64,000 nt of DNA from Actinomadura roseirufa (GTDB taxonomy: Bacteria; Actinomycetota; Actinomycetes; Streptosporangiales; Streptosporangiaceae): the NCBI RefSeq assembly GCF_900659635.1, contig NZ_CAACVB010000005.1, positions 1 to 64,000 of the forward strand. The letters are read 5' to 3'. This document shows positions 58,967 to 64,000 of this stretch, piece by piece; the first letter of the stretch is position 1, and each line of letters begins with the position of its first letter. Under the pieces are notes generated by a model. It was not told the DNA's origin, made no database searches, and was given only the letters and a program-made list of their open reading frames with translations. A program made the translations under genes and the position numbers.

Positions 58967-60340
58967 ATGAGCGAGACCGACACGGCTGAGACGGACATGA
59001 GGGGCACCGCGCAACGGCGCGTGCTCATCGAGAACGGCTGGGTCGTCACCGGCGACCCGTCGCGCGGCACCCTCACCGGGTGCGACGTCCTGGTGGAGGA
59101 CGGCCTCATCGCCGCCGTGGGCCCGGACCTGCCCGGCACCGGCGCCGAGGTGATCGACGCCCGCGACATGATCGTCATCCCCGGGCTCGTCGACGCGCAC
59201 AAGCACACCTGGCAGTCCGCCGTCCGGCACCGCTGCGCCGGGATGGACCTGCGGACCTACTTCGGCGAGATGTTCGCCGGGCTCGGCCCGCGCTACGGCC
59301 CCGCGGACGTGTACGCCGGGAACCTGCTCGGCGCCCTGTCCGCCCTCGACGCGGGCACGACCACGCTGATGGACTGGTCGCACGTGCAGAACTCGCCCGA
59401 GCACGCCGACCGGGCCGTCGCGGCGCTGCGCGACAGCGGGATCCGCGCGGTCTTCGGGCACGGCTGGCCGCTCACCGACCTCACGGGCTGGATCGCGGGC
59501 AGCGACCGGCCGCACACGGCGGACGTCCGCCGGATCCGCCGCGACCTGCTGCCCGACGACGACGCCCTGGTCACCCTGCAGCTCGCGGGGCGCGGCCCGG
59601 AGCTGTCCACGCTCGCGGCGACCCGCGCCGATCTCGCCATGGCGCGCGACCTCGGGATCCGCGTCTCCATCCACATGGGCTGCGGACCCGAGTACGGCGC
59701 GATGGCGGCCATCGCGCAACTGGAGCGCGCGGGGCTGCTCGGCCCCGACCTGGCCTTCGTGCACTGCAGCGAGTCCTCCGACGACGAGTTCGCGATGATG
59801 GCCGGGAACGGATGCGCGCTCGTCCTCGCCCCGCAGCACGAGCAGGCCCTCCCCGGCATCGGCCACACCCCGCTCGACCGGGCGCGCGCCTTCGGGATCA
59901 CGACCGGGCTGAGCACCGACACCGAGACCGCCGGGGCCGCCGACCTGTTCGTCCAGATGCGCGCGGGCCTGGCCGCGCACCGCAGCCAGCTCGCCGGCGG
60001 ACGGTCCCGGTTCACCGACCGGCTCGCGCCGTTCGGCGTCGGCGAGGTCTTCGCGATGGCCACCCAGGGCGGCGCGGACGCGCTGGGGCTCGGCGACCGG
60101 GTCGGCAGCCTGACCCCGGGCAAGCGCGCCGACATCGTCCTCGTCCGCGCGACCGATCCCAACCTCTTCCCGGTCACCGACCCGGTGGCCGCCCTGGTGT
60201 GCTCCGCGCATCCCGGCAACGTCGACACCGTCCTGGTGGACGGCGTCGTCCGCAAGCGGGCCGGCGCCCTCACCGGTGACGCCATCGACCGCGCCCGGGA
60301 ACTGGCGCTGGCCTCCCACCGCCGCCTTCTCGGCGCCTGA
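58967..60340 (+). CDS. TRZ/ATZ-type amidohydrolase (8-oxoguanine deaminase-like)
   Basis: This 457-residue protein starts at ATG 58967 behind GAGGAGG. Motifs are VIPGLVDAHKHTWQSAV (normally HxH; HKH here), VSIHMGCGPEYGAM, LAFVHCSESSDDEFAM, GLSTDTETAGAADLFVQMRA and GSLTPGKRADIVLVRA. The family deaminates or dechlorinates N-heterocycles, or hydrolyses amides. It is unusual inside a hydroxyquinol cluster and hints that the natural substrate carries nitrogen. Co-transcribed with the monooxygenase and esterase. Confidence 0.85.
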   Translation: MSETDTAETDMRGTAQRRVLIENGWVVTGDPSRGTLTGCDVLVEDGLIAAVGPDLPGTGAEVIDARDMIVIPGLVDAHKHTWQSAVRHRCAGMDLRTYFGEMFAGLGPRYGPADVYAGNLLGALSALDAGTTTLMDWSHVQNSPEHADRAVAALRDSGIRAVFGHGWPLTDLTGWIAGSDRPHTADVRRIRRDLLPDDDALVTLQLAGRGPELSTLAATRADLAMARDLGIRVSIHMGCGPEYGAMAAIAQLERAGLLGPDLAFVHCSESSDDEFAMMAGNGCALVLAPQHEQALPGIGHTPLDRARAFGITTGLSTDTETAGAADLFVQMRAGLAAHRSQLAGGRSRFTDRLAPFGVGEVFAMATQGGADALGLGDRVGSLTPGKRADIVLVRATDPNLFPVTDPVAALVCSAHPGNVDTVLVDGVVRKRAGALTGDAIDRARELALASHRRLLGA

Positions 60341-60385
60341 ACCCCCTTCGCGCCACTCTCCGAAAGCACTCTCAGAAAGGCCACC

Positions 60386-61363
60386 ATGTCACTCGACCCC
60401 GACATCGCCGGGTTCCTGTCCGCGCTCCGCTCCGCCGGAGTCCCGCCCGGCATGTCCGGGACCCCCGCCGAAATGCGCGAGCGCATGCGGGCCGGGATCG
60501 AAGCGAACTGGGATCCCGCCGCGTTCGCCCCGGTCAAGAGCGTCGAGGACGCCGTCGTCGGCGGGCTGCGCCTCATGATCGTCCAGCCGGACGCGGAGGA
60601 GCCGGGCCCGGTGCCCACCGTCCTCTACTTCCACCCCGGCAGCTTCGTCATGGGCAGCGCGCACCTCATGCAGGACGTGGCGCGGCGCCTCGCGCACGAC
60701 CTCGGCGCCTGCGTCGTCTCCGTCGACTACCGGCTCGTCCCCGAGCACCCGTTCCCGGCCGCGGTCGAGGACGCGATGACCGCGCTGCGCTGGGCGGCCG
60801 AGTCCATCGCCGACCTCGGCGGCGATCCGGCGCGCGTCGGCCTCGCCGGGGAGAGCTCCGGCGCGAACCTCGCGACGGTCACGGCGCTGCGGGCCCGCGA
60901 CGCGGGGATCCCCGTGGCGGGCCAGCTGCTCGCCTCCCCGGTGACCGACTTCACCGTCCGGTACCCCTCGGTCGCCGAGAACGCCGACGGCTACTTCCTG
61001 ACCGGCGACGATCTGGCGACGATCAAGCGGTTCTACACCGGCGGCGACGACGCCCGCGCGGCGGACCCGCGCGTCTCGCCGGCCCTGGCACCGGACCTGA
61101 CCGGCGTCGCCCCGGCCGTCGTCGGGGTGGCCGGGTTCGACCCTCTGCGCGATGACGGGATCGTCTACGCGGCGCGGCTCCTGGAGGCGGGCGTGCCCAC
61201 CGCCCTGCGCGTCTACCCGGGGCTCATCCACCCGTTCTTCGGCATGCCCGGCCTGTCCCCGGCGGCGGGCGCGGCCGTGTCCGAGCTGACCGGTCTCCTC
61301 GGCGACCTGCTCGCCGCGCCGTCCTCACCCGGCACGGGTTCCGGCAAGGGGGAGGACGCGTGA
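60386..61363 (+). CDS. Alpha/beta hydrolase, hormone-sensitive-lipase-like
   Basis: This 325-residue protein starts at ATG 60386 behind AGAAAGG. The nucleophile elbow is GLAGESSGANLATV, with GFDPLRDDG as acid region and GLIHPFFGM as His. The oxyanion motif, normally HGGG, reads FHPGSFVMG. VDYRLVPEHPFPAAVEDAM is family-typical. It probably cleaves an ester of the aromatic substrate or an acyl intermediate. The stop overlaps the next start (GTGA). Confidence 0.85.
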   Translation: MSLDPDIAGFLSALRSAGVPPGMSGTPAEMRERMRAGIEANWDPAAFAPVKSVEDAVVGGLRLMIVQPDAEEPGPVPTVLYFHPGSFVMGSAHLMQDVARRLAHDLGACVVSVDYRLVPEHPFPAAVEDAMTALRWAAESIADLGGDPARVGLAGESSGANLATVTALRARDAGIPVAGQLLASPVTDFTVRYPSVAENADGYFLTGDDLATIKRFYTGGDDARAADPRVSPALAPDLTGVAPAVVGVAGFDPLRDDGIVYAARLLEAGVPTALRVYPGLIHPFFGMPGLSPAAGAAVSELTGLLGDLLAAPSSPGTGSGKGEDA

Positions 61364-62880
61364 GCGCGCCGATCCGCGAGATAGGGCACTGGATCGACGG
61401 CAAGGAGGTCCACGGGCCCGTTGCGGACACTGCGCCTGTTGGGGACACTGCGCCGGTGACCGATCCGGCGACGGGCCGTGTCACCGGACGGGTCGTGCTG
61501 GCGGGTGCCGCCGACGCGCGGGTCGCGATCGCCTCGGCGGCGGCGGCCTTCCCCGCCTGGCGGGACCTCTCGCTGACCAGGCGCACCCGGATCCTCTTCC
61601 GCTTCCGGGAGCTGCTGGAGCGGCGCAAGCCGGAGCTGGCCCGGCTGATCACCGCCGAGCACGGCAAGGTCCTGGCGGACGCCCTCGGCGAGATCAGCCG
61701 GGGCCAGGAGGTCGTCGAGTTCGCGTGCGGGATCCCGCACCTGCTCAAGGGCTCGATGACGGAGAACGCCTCGACCGGCGTGGACGTGTGCTCGATCCGT
61801 CAGCCGCTCGGCCCGGTCGCGGTCGTCTCGCCGTTCAACTTCCCCGCGATGGTCCCCCTCTGGTTCTTCCCGCTCGCCATCGCCGCGGGCAACACCGTGG
61901 TGCTCAAGCCGAGCGAGAAGGACCCGTCCGCCTCGATCTGGCTCGCCGAACTGTGGGCCGAGGCAGGTCTGCCCGACGGCGTGTTCGCCGTCCTGCAAGG
62001 CGGCAGGACGGCGGTCGACGAGCTGCTCACCCACCCCGACATCCGGGCGGTCTCGTTCGTCGGCTCCACCCCCGTCGCCCGGTACGTCTACGCCACCGCG
62101 AGCGCGCACGGAAAGCGCGTCCAGGCGCTCGGCGGCGCGAAGAACCACATGCTCGTGCTGCCCGACGCCGATCTCGACGCCACCGCCGACGCCGCCGTGA
62201 ACGCCGGGTTCGGCTCGGCCGGGGAGCGCTGCATGGCCGTCAGCGTCGTGGTGGCCGTCGGGGACGTCGCCGACCGGCTCGTCCCGCGGATCGCCGAGCG
62301 GGCCGCCGCCATCAGGACCGGCGACGGCACCCGCTCCTGCGACATGGGCCCGCTGGTCACCGCGGAGCACCGCGACAGGGTCGCCGCCTACGTCGGCTCC
62401 GGCGAGCTGGACGGCGCGACGGTCGTCCTCGACGGGCGCAGGGTCCGCCCGGACGGGGCGGAAGGGGGCTTCTGGCTCGGCCCGACGCTGCTCGACCACG
62501 TCACGCCCGCCATGACGGTCTACACCGACGAGATCTTCGGGCCGGTGCTGTCGGTCGTGCGGGCCGGCTCCTTCGACGAGGCGATGGCGCTGATCAACGC
62601 GAGCCCCTACGGCAACGGCGCCTGCGTCTTCACCCGGGACGGCGGCGCCGCCCGGCGCTTCCAGAACGAGGTCGAGGCGGGAATGGTCGGCGTGAACGTG
62701 CCCGTCCCCGTGCCGATGGCGTACTACGGCTTCGGCGGATGGAAGGACTCGCTGTTCGGTGACACGCACGCCCACGGCACCGAGGGCGTGCACTTCTTCA
62801 CCCGCGGCAAGGTCGTCACGAGCCGGTGGCCGGAGCCCGTCCGCGGTGGGCTCGACCTCGGTTTCCCTGAGAACACCTGA
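61360..62880 (+). CDS. mmsA: CoA-acylating methylmalonate-semialdehyde dehydrogenase-like ALDH
   Basis: This 506-residue protein starts at GTG 61360. The catalytic Cys is in GSAGERCMAVSVVVA. NAD-binding and general ALDH motifs are VVSPFNFPAMVPLWFFPLA, VLKPSEKDPS, VSFVGSTPVARYVY and LGGAKNHMLVLPDADLD. It is the MmsA subgroup, which acts on malonate or methylmalonate semialdehyde with CoA. In this cluster it would process an aldehyde released from the side chain or later ring fragments. A two-copy 18-bp repeat lies near the N-terminus (VADTAPVGDTAPV). Confidence 0.87.
   Translation: MSAPIREIGHWIDGKEVHGPVADTAPVGDTAPVTDPATGRVTGRVVLAGAADARVAIASAAAAFPAWRDLSLTRRTRILFRFRELLERRKPELARLITAEHGKVLADALGEISRGQEVVEFACGIPHLLKGSMTENASTGVDVCSIRQPLGPVAVVSPFNFPAMVPLWFFPLAIAAGNTVVLKPSEKDPSASIWLAELWAEAGLPDGVFAVLQGGRTAVDELLTHPDIRAVSFVGSTPVARYVYATASAHGKRVQALGGAKNHMLVLPDADLDATADAAVNAGFGSAGERCMAVSVVVAVGDVADRLVPRIAERAAAIRTGDGTRSCDMGPLVTAEHRDRVAAYVGSGELDGATVVLDGRRVRPDGAEGGFWLGPTLLDHVTPAMTVYTDEIFGPVLSVVRAGSFDEAMALINASPYGNGACVFTRDGGAARRFQNEVEAGMVGVNVPVPVPMAYYGFGGWKDSLFGDTHAHGTEGVHFFTRGKVVTSRWPEPVRGGLDLGFPENT
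61420..61455. repeat. 18-bp tandem repeat, 2 copies, in the 5' end of the mmsA-like gene
   Basis: GTTGCGGACACTGCGCCT followed by GTTGGGGACACTGCGCCG, in frame. Confidence 0.85.
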
Positions 62881-62957
62881 CAGGGGGCCGGTCCGGAACT
62901 CCGGCGGCTCCGCGATGTGAAGCTCCATGCCGCACCTCTCCGGGCTCGGTTCGGTCC

Positions 62958-62998
62958 GGCGTCCCACGCACCGGCAGCGCGCCGGTGCGTGGGACGCC
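62958..62998. terminator. Strong bidirectional terminator hairpin
   Basis: GGCGTCCCACGCACCGGC (62958-62975) pairs perfectly with 62981-62998 over 18 bp around AGCGC. It lies between the convergent mmsA-like and MFS genes. Confidence 0.9.
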
Positions 62999-63004
62999 GC
63001 CGGA

Positions 63005-64000
63005 TCAGGGGAGGACGACCTCGCCGCCCGCCTCGGGCGGCCCCTCCGGGACGGCCTTCCGCCCGGTCGCGCGGGGCGCCGTCTCCCTGAGCAGCACGGC
63101 GACCAGGGCCAGCAGGATCGGTGCCGCGCCGTACAGCAGCAGCGCGTCGCCGAGGTCGCCGGTCGCGTCGGCGACCGCGCCGCCGAGCTGCGGGCCGAGC
63201 GCCCCGCCGACCGTCTCGCCGACGGCGATCTGCAGCGCGAAGGCCGTGGCCATCAGCTCGCGCGGGACCGACTCGCCGGGCACCACATAGGTGATCAGCG
63301 TGAGGGACCCGCCCGCCATGAGGCCGGCCGCCAGCGACGCCAGCAGCAGCGGGAGCGAGTGCGCGAACAGGACGAAGCACACCGGCACGAGCCCGCTGCA
63401 GACCGCCGCCGCGAGCAGGGCCGGCCGGCGCCCGATCCGGTCCGACACCGCCGGGGCGAGGATGCTCCCGACCGCGATGACGAGGCCGTACACGGTGAGG
63501 ACGAGCGTCGACGTCCCCCGTGAGAGCCCCTCGTCGTGGAGGAACGCCGGGGCGAACGTGCCGAAGCCGATGCTCGATCCGATGCAGACGGTCGATCCCG
63601 CGAGCGCCAGCGGGACGTTGCGGTCGGCGAGGACGCGGCGGAAGTCGCGCGCCCTGATCCGGTGGGCGTCCGCCGCGGCCGGGCCGTCCTCGCGCATGAA
63701 GACCGCCACGAGCACGGCCACCGCGATGCCCGGGACCGCGACGAGCGGGAAGGCGAGCCGCCAGCCCAGCGCCGTGGCGAGCCCGATCATGATGCCCGGT
63801 GCCAGCGCGCTGCCGATGAGCAGCGTCCCGGCGATGACGATGCCCATGTTCCGCCCGCGCCGCTCCGGCGACGACGCGCGGGCGACCGCGCCCTGGATCA
63901 GCGGCAGCGCGGGCCCCTCGCAGAACCCGATGACCGCGCGGAGCAGCAGCAGGGACCCGTAGTTCGGCGCCAGCCCGATCAGGCCGACCGCGCAGGAGAA
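63005..64000 (-). CDS. MFS transporter (partial, 5' end beyond right edge)
   Basis: 332 codons are visible, with at least eight hydrophobic helices. The segment FCEGPALPLIQGAVARASSP and ERRGRN lies in the typical loop after helix 4. Later parts are GSILAPAVSDRIGRRPALLA (family motif A-like) and LMATAFALQIAVGETVGGAL. It converges on the hydroxyquinol operon and may import the aromatic substrate (aromatic acid/H+ symporter-like), but the N-terminus that would support this is missing. Confidence 0.85.
   Translation of the reverse strand, partial: FSCAVGLIGLAPNYGSLLLLRAVIGFCEGPALPLIQGAVARASSPERRGRNMGIVIAGTLLIGSALAPGIMIGLATALGWRLAFPLVAVPGIAVAVLVAVFMREDGPAAADAHRIRARDFRRVLADRNVPLALAGSTVCIGSSIGFGTFAPAFLHDEGLSRGTSTLVLTVYGLVIAVGSILAPAVSDRIGRRPALLAAAVCSGLVPVCFVLFAHSLPLLLASLAAGLMAGGSLTLITYVVPGESVPRELMATAFALQIAVGETVGGALGPQLGGAVADATGDLGDALLLYGAAPILLALVAVLLRETAPRATGRKAVPEGPPEAGGEVVLP

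Noticed and set aside
1-64000. tRNA or rRNA genes, which often mark island borders
   Set aside because: No cloverleaf-like sequence or rRNA stretch was recognised by eye; a covariance-model search would be needed to exclude a tRNA fully.

Overview
This 64 kb window is high-GC DNA from a filamentous actinomycete. ABC lipoproteins, ECF sigma factors, CU044_5270-type proteins, DUF6924 and DUF4132 proteins, MocR/IclR/TetR/XRE regulators and GTG starts all fit Streptosporangiales, possibly Actinomadura; the genus is a guess. I see no rRNA, tRNA or CRISPR array. The window looks like an accessory chromosomal region made of several catabolic islands.

Layout. 1-2.9 kb: the edge of an IS630-type transposase gene, a truncated paralogue of the neighbouring XRE regulator, the intact regulator, and two small genes, one frameshifted. 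3.3-4.6 kb: a secreted erythromycin-esterase-like protein. 4.6-9.9 kb (minus): a four-gene set of a hypothetical protein, a two-TM protein, a NACHT NTPase and a Sel1-repeat/DUF6882-like protein. The two-TM protein and the NACHT share a short motif, so this looks like a bacterial NLR-type signalling or defence locus. 10.1-25.0 kb (plus): a D-aminoacylase-like amidohydrolase, a ribose-type ABC importer, M20 and MBL hydrolases, IclR, a DSD1-like PLP deaminase, KDPG aldolase, a KDG-kinase-like PfkB, an unknown barrel-like protein and a 2-hydroxyacid dehydrogenase. Together they can be read as import and breakdown of an N-acylated 2-amino sugar acid, for example N-acetyl-D-glucosaminate, to pyruvate and glyceraldehyde-3-phosphate.

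25-37 kb: small secreted proteins, DUF6924 and DUF4132 proteins, a 71-bp tandem repeat, and three tandem copies of an ECF sigma/CU044_5270 module of which the middle one has decayed. A secreted triple-repeat surface protein follows. 37-42.6 kb: an AhpD-like protein, an HTH/NB-ARC/TPR regulator, a crystallin-like secreted protein and a MocR regulator. 42.7-48.4 kb: a sulfonate ABC transporter, a Tat-type amidohydrolase and an SsuD-like monooxygenase. 48.9-53.9 kb: a P450, two TetR regulators each divergent from a small enzyme-like gene across a palindromic operator, and hypotheticals. 54.1-64 kb: a hydroxyquinol (intradiol) catabolic island under a divergent IclR, with an FAD monooxygenase, a TRZ/ATZ-type amidohydrolase, an esterase, a semialdehyde dehydrogenase and an MFS transporter that runs off the right edge.

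A theme across the whole window is short tandem repeats (12-19 bp units, 2-6 copies) at gene ends and between genes. Inside reading frames the units are 12, 15 or 18 bp; between genes they are also 13, 14, 19 or 71 bp.
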